64,000 nucleotides of DNA. It comes from Hymenolepis diminuta. Taxonomy: Eukaryota; Platyhelminthes; Cestoda; Cyclophyllidea; Hymenolepididae. The notes under the pieces were generated by a model. It was not told where the DNA came from and ran no database searches. It worked only from the letters and a program-made list of their open reading frames with translations. A program made the position numbers and the translations under genes. Shown here piece by piece: positions 35,601 to 50,600 of the stretch. Every line of letters begins with the position of its first letter. The first letter of the stretch is position 1. The DNA lies in the NCBI GenBank assembly GCA_900708905.1, contig CAADRB010000007.1:2682600-2746599 (forward strand), in the 5' to 3' direction.

Positions 35601-38600
35601 TTATGATAAATTGTTATTAGTATATCTCTTTTAAATGCATTTGTACGCAATTCATTTATCATGTCAATATTTTTTATGTTTAAATATGAAATTTTGAATA
35701 AATCTAAATAAACTTTAAAAAGTTCAGAGTTTTCTGGCCTATCATATTATAGAGGATTTCACTTGTTTGTTCGAAAGATGCGCATTTAAAGTAGCCGCCA
35801 CTTAATCAGATATAACACATACAGGTAATTGATGACAGTCGTACTACATGTCTAGCTTTCGGGACGGTAAGATTTCAAAGAAAGCCCTAAATATCAAGTG
35901 AACTAAGCACCAAAAGGCTACTTATTTGTCTCTACTAGAGCAATTGGAAAGGTAGACGGAAGTGATACCAAACAAAATTGGGGGTCCAAGTAAAATTAAT
36001 AGGAAAATCAAATAGCCCATTAAATCAATCTCTCTGCAATTGTTATTTCTGAAGGCAATAAGACTTATTTAACTTGTAACTGATACTCTGTTACTTTGGT
36101 TTAATTGAAAATATTAGCTGCTTTACAGTCTTCAAAATAAAGTCGCAGATATAGACGAAATTGCATTTTCGGTGAGATTGAAAGCGGTTTGAGTAAATGA
36201 AATTTGACTTTCCAATTGCTAAGGATAATAAAAAGATATTTGGTATTCGATTACGATTCATCGATTGGGCTCAATCTTAATCAGCTCTGGTATTATTCTA
36301 GTAGACACTTTTTCTCTTCGCATACGCAAAGTAAGACGCATTCAATCTCTTCAGACATCAAACATTGAATAAAATGGGGCTGATAAATTGTGGGATAGAA
36401 CTTAGGCAATCCGGGCTGTCGGTTTGGATCATTTTGCTGTGGACACCCCAGTAAGTGATAGAAAAAAACCTAATTTTCTGCAGGAATGGGCTTTCAGATA
36501 TATTTGAACTTTCTATAATGCGTGTCACACGGACTTATAAATTAGCAAATTTATCAATTGTCCTCAGTCAATGTGAATTTATTTAAACATGTTAGACATT
36601 GAAAGTCTCAAATCCATTTAACCTTGTCATTGTTTCTAAGATTAATCAATATTCTTAATATAATATAGGTAATAATATAAAGCGAATAAAAGTAAATGGT
36701 GCTTTCGATTTCACTGACCTCAATTTAATGAAGTTTCTGCATACCGATATACTCAGCAAAATAAGCTTTTTCGATATGCTGATTCTCTACATTTCGTCTA
36801 GAATGCATTGTGATTGTGATTTAATACTATTCATATTTGTATATTCGTAATATTAGAATTTTGTGAAATCCTACTGATGAAAGGACAAAATTCACTCCTA
36901 GACGCAACGTTGTAGTCAAAATCACACTAATGACAGCTGTTTCTTTTGTGTTATAAGAATAAGAAAACTGCCATTATTTTCAAGCGCCACTATTTGTATG
37001 GAGAAAACCGTTTTTATCTCCATATAACAAAATTCCATTCATGCATAAAGCAATTTTCTTACATTTGACTCCAATTGCGACGTTAGAGTGGTGACTTTTT
37101 GCCTTGCTAATTCCAACTCGTCTCGGAGGTGGCATACTTCACCCTTTTATGGAAAAAGATAGAAAAAAATTATTTGCGTTTGATACTTGTTCCTTTTGTA
37201 TACGAATACTAACCTCTGAACTTGCTGCATCTGCCTGCAAAAGACAAGAACGCATATTACTTATATTAATAAAGTAGAAGTAAATTTCGCAGTTCGACTT
37301 ACAGAATGTCTCAAATTGACGCAACCGATGACTGAATGCGGAGATTTTACTGAAAAATATTCATTAAAAGTAATTAAATTATAACGGAGATCAATTAATT
37401 ACAACAAATACCATTATGATGATCATTGTGCAATCGTGGATGCTCGTAGGGAAGTTTGATGAATCCGAGTGGTCCATAGATCCCTTCGGTGGAACTTTCT
37501 TCCCGGCCATCAGCTCTGGCTCGAAGCTGGGCCAAGCTAGAAGGTGGTTCTACGATGCTTGACTTGGGAAATTCTCGGAAGGATCGATTAGGTAGACTGT
37601 TGGACCAGGTATCCGGAGGCAGAAGGTTTGAATCAGAGGAATAGAGGATTGAAGGAATGCCAAGACGTTTTGCAGAACGATCTGAAATGTAATAATAACA
37701 TATAAGCTAATATAAAATTTATTTTAACTGTCAGTCAAGAACCAAAGAAAGTCTTCGGTTTGACAGATTTCTTAAAACAGGCTAGAACAGACAATAGCTT
37801 CAATTTCTGAGAAATCGAGCAACAGCAGTAAGTTGAAAAACAGGTAATTCCCCAGGAATGCTTATGGAAGGGAAGGCAATTCTTCATTGTTACTTTTGTC
37901 ATTACGATCAACGACGTTTAATGTCTAATTTCTCGTTGTTTTAAGACTTATAAAAGACAAAGGTGATTGAGATGCCATATTAAGCGGTGACATCGGATTC
38001 AGAGTGAACCACTCCCTAAAATATGATTTGAAGAAATGGCGGCAGCAATTGAGAAAAGAAGAAGTAATAATACCGAATTTCCTGCCAAAATTGTACATTA
38101 TATGCAACAGTTTCTCAAGTAAGTGAGAACGTTATATATAAATTAATTAATTTTTTATCTCATATTAACATAAATTAGTAAAGCAACTGTTAATGCACGT
38201 TTAGAGGATATATTAAAGTCATATTACTTAATTAATATGCTGTAATATTTCGGACATTTCAATCGTAGACATAGCAAACTATATTTCCATCTTTTTACAA
38301 GCGTTTTTTGTGTGTGTAAATGTCGGTTTGGGTTGCTGGACTTCCGGGCTTTGTTTGGACTAAACGTTGTCCTACAATTTGGAAACAGATATCCCTTTAC
38401 AGATCAATTGGATCTTGATAATATGGTGGAAATGACTGTTTTTAATAGATCCTTTTTTCCGGTACATGATTACAGAGGATACGTATTATGTGAATACCAC
38501 ATGTGAAACTTAAACAATACAATAATATAAACTAAAAACTTTAATATCCACTAAATGTTTATTATTTCAATCAAATGAAGATATTCCGGATTATTTTAAT

Positions 38601-41600
38601 ATCACAATCAAAAGCAGGAATAATAAATAATAATTTGATTTGCTTGTTAGATTTTCGTTTTATAAGTTATAATTGGAAACGATTGAAATATTTTGATCTT
38701 AAATCTAAAATTTAGTTTCATGGAACAAAATTACCCGCCACCAACATATTTCAGCCGCTTATTGTATTACACGGCAGTTGCTGAAAGTGCTACAGTGATC
38801 GTCGCCACCAAATTTTGAAATCAATCGTCAGCTTTTCAAGCCTTATTAAGTGCGGCTAAAAATGGACCTCTTATCAGAAACGAGAATTTTGTCCTTGCAT
38901 TAATTTACATTCGAATTTCTTTTCAATCAATCATTGATGAATAATGGAGTGCATCCACCATGTCGCAGCCTACGAAAACACAAGTTGTGCTAAAATCTTG
39001 TTAAATACTACTAATCACCGCATTTTAAAGAACAATTCTAAGAAATGGTCGAATAGGACGAGCATTGATGCACAACTATATCTACCTTTGAGAAATTACA
39101 GCTTGATAATGCGTTTTACTTTCGCATTGTGCAAATATCCAATTAATTAATTACCTTTCCGTGTGTATGTGACCAAATATGGATATTTTTAACTTTCTGT
39201 GATATAAAGATTATAGCTGCATAAATTAAGTTAAAAATTCATTTAATTTTGCCTTAATGATTATTAAAAGCCCATTGGAAATGTCCTTTTACAAAAGAAA
39301 GCAAAATCTTCTTAAAATCAAGGTCACCTATCAATAAATCGTTCTCTTTTTTTCGGAATTTATAGAGCCCAAATTTCAACTCATTTTCAAGCGTCAGTGA
39401 CGATTAAAAGTAAAGAAGTTAGTTTTCTTTTCTTTATGCTTGTATAAAGCTTCACGGTATGCAATTCGCGGTTGTGGGAGATCAAAATTGAACAAAGTGA
39501 GTTTAACACTGGGTATAGATGGCATTTTAGTGAGGTTAAATTTCAACATTCTAATCTGGCATAAAGTCCCGTATTCAAAGATTGAATTTAATTAAACTAA
39601 ACTGATTTCTAGTATAGTTACCAAATACTATGGCATCACGGAAATACCGGTGCCGCTCTCATAACCTGATATTAGGAATCTTATTATTTTGAAAATTTGT
39701 TTAGCTTATCGGCCAAAAACCTTTAAATATTAATCTTTATTTAACTTTATAGCTAACTATCTATTCTTAAAATGTATACATATTTAAGCTGCATGGAACA
39801 GGACTGTGATATCTTTCAATGACCATCATTTCCAACTACTCATTATTGCGCTAAATAGTATACACTCTATTAAACTCACCAAAGCTCTTAACCGGAAGAC
39901 ACTCAGATTTTATACTTTTATCATCGCCATCATTGTTGTGCATGGGATTGGCGACCTTATCGGCTTGCAAATGTGGATCAAATGAACTCCTTTGTTTAGC
40001 TGTTGTGCAGTAGAAATGTCCGGTTGAAGATGAGAGTAATCCAGGAAGCGTAGGAGGAAGGCGACCTGACCAAGTGCCCGGATTTACATCCTCAAGTTCA
40101 GACATTGCGCGATTAATTTCACCGCTTCCTAACGGACTGTCTTCCTCGTCTTTTTCTTCGTTGATGCTCTCTGGAAGGTCCGGGTGGGATTTTGTTAAAT
40201 TCTGACTAAAATTTTTAACAGATTTGTCCAAACATTTAACAAAGCATCATGTAAAAAGGTAAGAAAACTCTGGAACAAAACTAATACAGAAATATACTAT
40301 GACCGACTATGGACGACATTTCATATATTGTTTAAAATTTACAAATCCTGTTTTCAACTTGATCAAACACGACTTTCGGAGCTCCACTAGATGAAATTTT
40401 TACCGATCTCACTTCTACTATGTTGAAGCTGTAAGTTGCGGAATGGCATAAAAGATCATTTGCCTTTTCAACCATTGAAAGAAGAAAATTAATCGAAGTA
40501 TTAGGGCAGACTCTTATTGAATAAATACGGATCAATAAGCACTCATAATCGTAAATAATTATTTGCTGTAACCTCAAGGACGAATAGTGAAATATGAAAT
40601 TTGAAGCGTGAATTGCCCATATAGTCAATAATTTAAAACTCCAGTTCAAAAATCAAATGAAGTAAGACTCTTTGATACCTTGATGTCGATCACTGTATCT
40701 TTCTGATCTCCTTCCCTTCATCATGGGTTGAACTTACTATTATTCTATGTCATTTGCCTCCCACAATTAAAAAGAGGAAAAATGTTTTACTAATAATAAT
40801 CGAGACTTGAAATGGAACAAGATAAATTCAGTCACTTGTGTATGAAATTGCTCAAAGTAGTTCTTCATTCTCTGTCTTTTACAATTTACGCAAAATATTC
40901 AGGAAAACAGTTATTATAGAAAATATTTTGACAAAGTACATTAGAACAGCGCAAATAGCAGTCACAGAGCGTTCACCAATGTTACGCATTTTTTCGACGA
41001 CGAGTCCTTTCCTACACCCGAAATTATAAGTGAAATAACATTTGCTTTCAATTAACTATAGAAATAAAAACCATTATTTAACTATCCAAATTCTCGAAAA
41101 TTTTGCTTACTTAAACCCAAATTTTAGTTTTTTTTTACTTAAATAGATGTTCATAAGAACGACGAAAATTTCACAATCCATGGATTTCAATAAAGAAGCA
41201 AAAAACATAACTCGTATTCCGAATGGAAGCAAATTAACATGGTGAAGCGGAAAAGCTGTAAAAGTGGTTGCGTAGTTGCTACTTTTATTATGAAATAAGT
41301 GTTTTTACGAAATAATCAACTATGAGAGGAGATATTTGAATTCAGTTTCTAGTTTGAATAATTAGAAACAGACTTACTGATTATTACTGCTATTTTCTAA
41401 GTTCAGCGACAAAACTGAGCTAGATTTAGAAGAGGTTTGAGGAGTCAAAGCAGAAGTAAGGTTTTGTGGAGCGAAATCCGAGGGTCTTTTAAATCGTAGA
41501 ACCCCGGAGCTGAAAGAAAGCGTTGGAGCAGGCAGCTGGTTGGCACTAGTCGCAGTAGCAGTAGCAGTACCAGAAGGGGTTTGCAAATTAGTCTTTATAA

Positions 41601-44600
41601 AAAGCGGAGGTGGTGGAACCACATTGTTCAAGGCCACGGAGTTGCTGATTGGTTTTTGTTGAACAAGAGACTGAAATGAAACGAAATTTTGAATATTAAA
41701 ATATGCAGCCACTTTAAAATTTTTAAGTGGGCAGGCTTTAATGGGTCCCTTAGAAAGGTAGATATAATATTTTCTTATTTTTCATCCACAAGTCTGATTT
41801 TAATTAAAAGGCAGTTAAAAACACTTTACTTTGTTCAAACAGTTAGTGTGAATTATTATCATTTTAAGCATACCTTGTAAATTTACTTAATTATTAATTT
41901 CTTTACTATAACCCGAATATATTTCTAATTATTTTGTTTTGCATTAGTACATCGTCCCTGTTCTGAATATCATTTCTAATAGATCATGAGAAATTAAGTT
42001 GAACATGATGTGATAACCACTAAACAACCCTTTTATATCCAATGGTCAGCAAACTCAAATGTCCTTACCGAACTTCTTCTCTTCATCAATTAGATCTACA
42101 GCAATTTATAATTTAGCGCTTTCTTCTGCTAAGTTCGATATTCAACCTATTAAGTAGCTGATTGCAAAGTTTAGAATTGCTGTATCCCTATCCTAGAGCC
42201 TCTAGATTGTTAAAGTGTTGAAGAGTGTCTGTTTGGTTAATTCAAGACTGAGACGATGTTTTGGGTACTTGCTTGCTAAATCGTAAGAAATTTAAATACC
42301 GAAGAGAAGCTTATAGCTTTGACATCAAAAATTCAATCCCAGTAGGTTTTTTCTAATTAGTTTATTTGCAAATTTGCATATCCTTAAAACATTAGAAGTT
42401 GCATAATTCTGATTGTCAGAGTGTGAAAGCAAATACGGTCCCTTTTTCCTGACATTTGCAAACTATCTAGGACTTCTTTTATCAACGATCATAATCCGGC
42501 GTGATGATTATTTCTCGGCAGGTATAATCAGATCTTAGAAATCCAATTCCGTGTTTATGCTGTGAAAGGATTCGATGTATGGAATAGTTTTACAAACACT
42601 AACACGGGATAAAAAGAAGACAGTACAAGTTGCAGAATTACTAATTAATAAAGTAAAACTGAAAGGCAGATGTTATATAATCTGTGAAAACCCGCAAATA
42701 GCCTACAAGCCGAGGAATAGATTATAAATGAACGAAGGAAACTGCATTAAATCTAGGGGCAAATTGAAATGACAGTTAAATACAAGTAGGAAATAAATCT
42801 CAACTTCATATTCAGAGTAATATTAACGGCGAATAATGCTAATAATCAACAATTATTTAGTATGCATGGGTATTAAAATGTCATACCTATACATAAGGAT
42901 CCAATTAAGGCATTCATTGCAAATCAATATTGGATTCAGCTGCCTAACCCTTAATATATAAATCATTTCTCTGCAAAATTAAGTTTTATTAAGAATCTTA
43001 TTCCTTTTTTTTAATTCATTTGTTTCATTTTTCATATTTTCAAAAAAAGCGACCATAAGAACTAAAAGTACTTCCAAAAATCTAGGCAAAAACGAACTAT
43101 GCCTGGGAACCTGGGATAACATATTATTATGTCCATTCCATAGTGAAATACCAGTTTAGTAAATATTGCACAAAACGAAACCAAAAGTCTAATGAAGTAA
43201 AATTTTGTGACATCTTGACGTTGTTCTCGGTATCCTTTTGATTCCCTCGCCTTAATTATGTTTAGAATATTCTGTCCATCAATTTCAGTTACTTCAAATA
43301 GTTAAAAATTGTGAATATTTTTTGTAATGATGCAGAAAGTAATAATTAAGATATAGTTTTTAAGAATACTAAAAATTTTAACAATGCTTTAAATATAATA
43401 AAAACTTTGCAGAAGTATATCACCATAAGTTATTGAAATAATAGATATCACTAATCTTTTACAATTTAATACTTCTTTTTGTTTTAATTAAGTAAAATTA
43501 TTGAGAGAGCAAGAATAATGTTTTCTCTCCGTTTCCAAGTTTTTAAAATCTAATGTCCTTGTTGATTATTTGAGGTAACGCTCTGTAAAAATAAGCGTAG
43601 TATTTGCAAAAAATGTCTCATATTACATTTCACTTTTCCAAATGGTTAGTGCCCACGTCTGTCAAGTCAGAGGTCACAGGATCAATGTTTGTCAGCGCAC
43701 AACCAGCGGGGTGGAGGGCCAATAGCCCTAGTCAAATCTGCTCAACATGAGAGGTGGTAGAAAATGGATTTCCTGTATGCGTGGCTCCAGGATACCTTCT
43801 CTTCACCTAGGCCATAGGATTTGAATAATCCTCCGATTGCAAGTGGGAATTTTTTACATAAAGAAATGCAGTAGGATCTAATATTTGTTATTTTACTAAA
43901 AGATCCTATAGATAATGCGTTTCCGCTTTTTTCTCAAAAGCCGTAACAAGCGATTACACAAATTAATTTAGAAGGAGATATTCAAAGTTCATCCGATAGT
44001 AAGAAAATATTCAAAATGTAAGATGAAAAGTTGAAACTCTTTATTGTTCAAGGCCCTGTTCAACGAGCCATATAGAGATTTTACGATACTTCGGTGAAGA
44101 TAACATAATCCAAATAAGAAGTGGCCTTGAAAATTTTGCATTGACGATGAATACAATCCCAAAATAAATAAAGCATTTAACTGAAGAAATCAAAGGTCTA
44201 GATTCTATTTTTTTATTTCCTGCTCAATTACACTTATCATTTATACAAAAGATCTGGAAATCTCCATCAAATATTTTTTTCAAAATGAAGGAATGTGTAT
44301 ATTTTAGATCGTGTCCGAACAATATTGTATTAGGAATTCGGTGACATAGAGGATGGGAAAGGCAGTTCAGAAACAGTTATAAATGTGGGCTACGAAATGA
44401 AATAATGCTAATCAGTTACTATGGCCGAGATTCAACGATTTTTTATGGAAATTTGGTCCATATTGATTAATTCAAAAAATTTTAAACTGCTCACATTTCC
44501 TTTTATCTGATAGCTAATATTAGGAAACCACTTGCAAGTTGAAAATAATGAATATGGTCTCTAAGTGACAGCCTTATCGGGAATGTCCAGTTTCAGACAT

Positions 44601-47600
44601 TTAGGTATCATAAATATAACGATATGTATATAACAGTAAAAGGGCATTTGGTCAAAGAGAATTAAAAATTTTCTTTTAACAACTGTTTGTTGTATATTGC
44701 TTTGCATCAGAAACCTGGACAAGGAACTAACTAAATCCGGATGTGAGCTTTCATATGTAATCAGAATATTTTTAAATGGATTGTAGAATGTTGGTGAAAA
44801 CAATTATCGAAACCAATTGTAGTCCTTAGTACTGAAAGCTTTGTCTTAAACAAATGCTCTCCTAAATTTCTAGGAATGAAGTTTTTGGAAACTTAGAAAC
44901 TTAGGCCTTAGTCCCCGTCGGAGCTGGAAGTTTCACTATTGAAATCTCCAACTTGTTTTAATGGATTTAGTAAAAATAATAGAACATCTCGAATGATATC
45001 TCTTGACTGAAGGAATAAACCAAACAGGATATTTACTGGCATCCAGTTTTTCAATTTAAGAAATTGGATAAATTAAAAGACAAGCTATGTCAATTAATCG
45101 CGATAAAAGTTCACGATTCCTCCATCCTAGAATTACGAGTAATTTTCATTATGAAATTCACAAATTAAAGATGAATAATCAGTGAACTGATTTTAAAACA
45201 AACACAATATTATCCATTTACGATCAACTTTCAGTTGCAAATTAGTAAAAGCTATTGAACTTAGGTAAAACTACCCTCAGGAAGTCTTTAAATAGGCTAA
45301 TCCCGTAATAGTACACCGAAAGGTCATGGTCTAGAATTTCTAGTTAACTGTAAATTCTTAAGTAGATGATGACATGTCGGTAGAGGAATGGTTTTGAATA
45401 CTGAGAGAACTTAAAAAAATGTTTTATTAATTTAATTTATTGATAAAGAAAAATTGCAGATTGCAGATTTAACCTTTAGAATATCGCTATATCACTAATA
45501 TAGTTCACAACAGGGTAAAGCATTCCACAAACGTTCATTGCGTAGAAGCAAATAAAATTAAATTACCAGGAATTCAATAAATGATAGAGAAAGGAGGATC
45601 AGGAAATGTTCAGAGTAAAATTATGGTATTGAAGAGCTTTATTTCATTCTATTTTTGAATTCATAATGTACAATACTTAATGGATAGGTCACGTTCCAAA
45701 ATTTAATTTTCCTGATCCATTACCTGTATTACTGGAAGTATTTTTATCACGATGACCGGTTTTGTCGCTACAATTTACTTTTTCTTCCAAGATTGAAAAG
45801 TAAAGTGTTTTTATGTTAATCAGCTTACATAATCTTTGCTCTAATTTTGTTAACTTAGTAACCTTCAATAAGCAGTATTCATTCAAGGTAACCGGTTGTA
45901 GTATGAGGAATATCATTAATTAAATCATATAATCATTTTAACAGAGGTTCTATTCAATTAGCCTGCCCGATTATTGGATTTAAGATGAAATGATACTAAC
46001 TTCAGCTGTCATAGGTTCTCGAAGCTGCTTTTGCGGAGAGAATTCTGTGAAAGAGCGGGTTTGAATGGCGGTAGGTTGAGGCAGCGACGAGATGGGGGGT
46101 TTAGCAATTGCTGTCGGCGTGCGACCTATTGGAAGCATGCTTTGGTAGTTGGATCCAGACGAACCTACTTATTGGAAAATACGGTGCCTTGCTGTGTTAA
46201 AGTATCATTACGGATATTAGTCATTAATAATCAGGAGAGAGTTAGAAAAGGGGATAAAAATTGGTGACATTGTTCAAATTTCGATGTTCCAGTTATTGGA
46301 AAGATATGCAATTCAGTTGGATAGAAATTTCTAGGACGTTTTGATTTAAAAGTGAGATAAAATTGAATGACTGAATTTAATGCTTGTTTTAAAATAAGGA
46401 AAATAGCCAATGCAGTATTTAATACGTAAAGTTTAATAAATTAACATGAAGGAATTTAAAATAAATTATTACCTTGCTAAAAAAATTAGTTATCATTTAT
46501 ACAATTATTAAGTAGAGACCTCGCAAACTAAATCTCAAAAAATGAATTTAAAATATTCGATGGTGTTTTTGGTTTTAAGATTATTATGCACATGCCCTTA
46601 AAGTTGAACATGTTGAAGCATTAAGGGTAATCTTTTAACTCCATGTTACCACTCAGTTAACCGAATCGTATTGTTTGTTTTGAAAAAATAGAGAATTTTA
46701 AGGAAATCAAGTCTTCTAAATGCATATTATAAATGAAAAAACAAGCATTTTACAGTGCAAAATGTAAAGACACTTTCATAAAAAAATTGAGTAGGCCTGA
46801 GTTTCACAGGATATTGTAAAATCGATAAATAATTTTACTACTCAATCCCAAGTTAAGATGTATTGAAAAATAGATTAACAAGTCCTCCATGCGTAAACAC
46901 AAGCAGGCCCCGTCGTATTTAAAGGAACTCGACTGTTATTAACTGGAAAGAAATTTATTATTTAAAAAGAATATGAAGTCAGAAATGTCGATTAAATAAA
47001 TACGCTCATTATTTGAAAAGTGAACACTTAAATTCAGAATTTAAACTTGTATGGCGCGTTGAAAATTTCCAAAAGATCTCCCCTGCTCTTCCTCTCATGT
47101 ATTATTAATTATTTTATAGGTTCTTTATCTTTATATTTTTAATTAACTAAATATAATTTTATCTCAGATTTCTTAGATAAAAATGCTTTAAGTAAAGACT
47201 ACTTTCAAATCATATTCAAATTTAAAATGCTACCTAGGTACTTCGAACATTTGACCGATAGAAAATCTATGTAAAATTCATGCACTCAAATTTTAATTGG
47301 TTAATTTTGTAAATTAGTAGGTATCTGCTTGATATTTAACAATGACATTTAATTTATTTTGTCGTAATTAATTTAAATTCCTGAGAAATAATTTAAACGC
47401 TTGGGCGGAATTTTCAAAATACCCATATTGAACTAACCCTCACCAGCTTTTGATATTTTAAAATAGCTGCTATTTAGAAATCCGTGAATCTAACTTGAAT
47501 TATTTTTAATAAATTCGTATCAACTGCATAGATTACGAATTGCAAAGTAAAAATCTACTATAACGTCTACACTTTTAACAACTCCGGACTATAAAATAAG

Positions 47601-50600
47601 AGAAATAAAAAGATTAGAAACTTGGCAAACCCATTAGGTTGATCCATTTTAATAGAACAAAACACTTTAATAAACACTTAATTATTTGATATAGTCAGTA
47701 ATTTTAATGAAACCTTTAGTTGATAAAAATTTAAAATAACATATGAACAAACAGTTCTAGTGGATCCAACTTTGCAACATAGTTTTCTTATTTAGTTAAA
47801 GTCTAACTGTTTCATTTTATAATAGAATGTTTTAATATGGAATTTAAGGCCAAGATTTATAAAGCCACCAATCAACGCCTTTCATCTCAAGCAATTACGT
47901 GATCTCTCCTTCGGTAACTGTTCCACAATAACCATGAGAAATCACGCCAAGATGATTGAATTTGGATGATTATCCCTAAGATTTGATTATAAATGTCTAT
48001 ATATTGTGCTATCTTTGTCATTGACTGCTCTTGTTTCAATAATATGAAACTGGTTAATAAGAATCGATAAAAATAATATAAGTACAACTGATTCCACAAC
48101 TAATTCCGATTAAGTGGTGTGCAAAGTGAACCTTTTTTGAACTTTAAGTTTCAGTTTAAGATATCTAAATACCATGTTAGAATAAGTGATGCAGTATTGT
48201 TTTCATACTTGAAGATTATAAATAGGCATATATTCCAAAAATATTTGTACCTTTCGATTTCAGAAGAGTGCTGTTTACTTGTAAATATCAATGTGAAATA
48301 TATGATGTTAAAAACAAAATTAAATTTAAAATTGTTTACCAGTAGAATTTGCCAATCTTGTAGGAATCGTCTTCTGACTTTTGATTGGTTGTGGAGAACG
48401 AATTGATCGAGTTGGAGGTGACGAAACTGTTGCTGCTTCAGGAATCCTTGATTGAGATAAATCTGATGGACAATTTCTTTAGAGGCATGCGGAAAAAATA
48501 AAGTTCAGTAAAATTTCCGAAAAGTCATTGCCAAACCAAAGAGCAAATACTTGATTGGCTAAGGATTAACCAATCATTTTCAAACTGTCCGATACAAGGA
48601 GGCAAGGTATATGTGGGTTCTACTTATGTAAAATAAGTAGACTTGACTTACTTGTTTCGATTTTGACGAAAGACAGGTAGACGACTTTTTGACTCAGTGG
48701 ATTTCTTTAAGGCTTGGGGATCGCTTATAGGTCTGGGCTGATATTGAATACTACTTTGAACGGAACTCGGAGGAGTAACATATCTTTTATCACTGTCTGG
48801 ACTATCCAAACTGGTAGAAGTGTTCGACGATTCACTGGACTTTTGATGGTTCCCAGTGGGAATGAGGGACTTTGGTTGAGATTGGCATTCTCGAAGTTTT
48901 TGTTTGAATTTGGAGAGGTTGAAAAATAGTCCAAGTATACATTTTAATCGGCCGTTCATTATTCCTAAAGAGAAATATGATTCTATAAATACGCAGAGAT
49001 TAAACAATTACGGGCAATGATCACATACGTTAATATTTTAATAGGCACTTCTGGTTTTATTTATATTTTACAACTTGCACATACAAAATAACGGAATCTC
49101 ATACTATTATATATTATATAATATATTATAATATTAGATGAATTTAATCATATTGAGCATACGCATAAAATAGCTCAAAATTATTGACATGAATATTTTC
49201 AATAAAAGCAAACCTGCGGCTTATCAGTTTGTGCAATTTGGGATTCGTAGCAACATATTTATTTATAGGCAATTTTGATTAAAATAGGAAAAGTTAAAAT
49301 CATCGTTTTTTCTCAACGGACTGAAATGCTTTTAACATGTTAACGTATAATAGAAACAAGGATACAGCAATTGCAATTTTCAAAAATTCTGATCGATTTA
49401 CTAGTCTTATAGGATTAAGATATGGCATTAACCAAATATCGCACGTCGTTTCTTATTACTTAAGTAAGTTTAATCATTTAATTTATTAAAATGATGCGGA
49501 CATTATCCTGTTGAAATATACCTAGACTTTCACCTTAGGTTAGCTTCTAACACCTTAGGTGTCATCATGGACACCTAACATTTTATACCGATTTGTTAAC
49601 TTATGCCATCTAAAGGTCGAAGAATTCAATCGTTTTTCTTAATATATTTAAAAGGGAAATAAAAACTTCTTTAGAATAATTAAATAGGCAGTTATAATTC
49701 TTATTAAATTTTCAACAAATATAAATATATTTATTTAAAAATCACTATCTGAATTTTTATTCGCGTGGCTACTTTTTTCGTCGCCATTTCCTTACCTGCA
49801 TTTATTTATACCTTGTAATCATTCCAGATCATGCCTCGTGAGTCCATGTTGCACGAGGTCCCATTTCTTAAACTAACTGAACTGCAGTACGAATTTCTTC
49901 CTCCATCAACTCATGAAACTTAAACATCATTATTTATAAAGTTCACACAACAACAAACCCAAACTACTGTCTCGGATTTTGCCGTCCATCCGATGATTTT
50001 TGTAAGCTTCTATAAACTGGGTTACACTTTGTTTGTTTTCATTTCGAAGAGAAACAAACCCATAAATCTTGCAAGGGATCTCAGAACCTCGGATTAGATC
50101 ACTTATTTTAACATCATTATTCTACTCAGATATTATACAGCACTTAATAATTTCTTTCTTCATCTCATCTTATTCCCATGACTCTACCTTCGCTACTTGA
50201 CAACTTTTAACGCCTCAAATAAAAGAGTGAACATATTTTCCAACTTGCCGAGCTGATCCTTGCTCATTCATTTATAAAAGTGTGGGGTTTATTCATTTTC
50301 ATCATGAAAAACATCGGATCATTCCTATTAAAAGTCTATTTAGTCACTTTTAGATCAAAGCAAAGTCATATAACACTCACCTTCAACAGAAACGTCGCGT
50401 ACATCTACACCAATGTCTTCCAGAACCTTTAAGCAGGCTCCGATTATTTCCTTCTAAAATGCCATTAAAATTAATGTCATCAGGATTGAAAGAAAAAAAA
50501 ATTATGATTATTTTGAAGGAAATGAAGTATTTTAGCAGTGACCTTGATATAATATTAGTATTAATTCTTATAGTTTTTGATTAAGAATTGGTTGAATTCA

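Larger units (their letters stand above)
30102..37062 (-). other. Navigator intron 13 (7 kb)
   Basis: Apart from the 288-codon ORF and its upstream motifs (34318-35400), the sequence is AT-rich with no exon that joins in phase and matches navigators. Confidence 0.6.

Noticed and set aside
40332..40649. 105-codon - strand ORF between navigator exons 8 and 9
   Set aside because: Candidate acceptor and donor pairs do not return to the phase 2 needed by exon 9; no navigator similarity.
45740..45790. Possible short navigator exon with GTAG acceptor and ACAG|gtaatg donor
   Set aside because: Phase-0 reading gives an in-frame TGA and its length (about 44 nt) breaks the frame between exons 7 and 8, which join without it.
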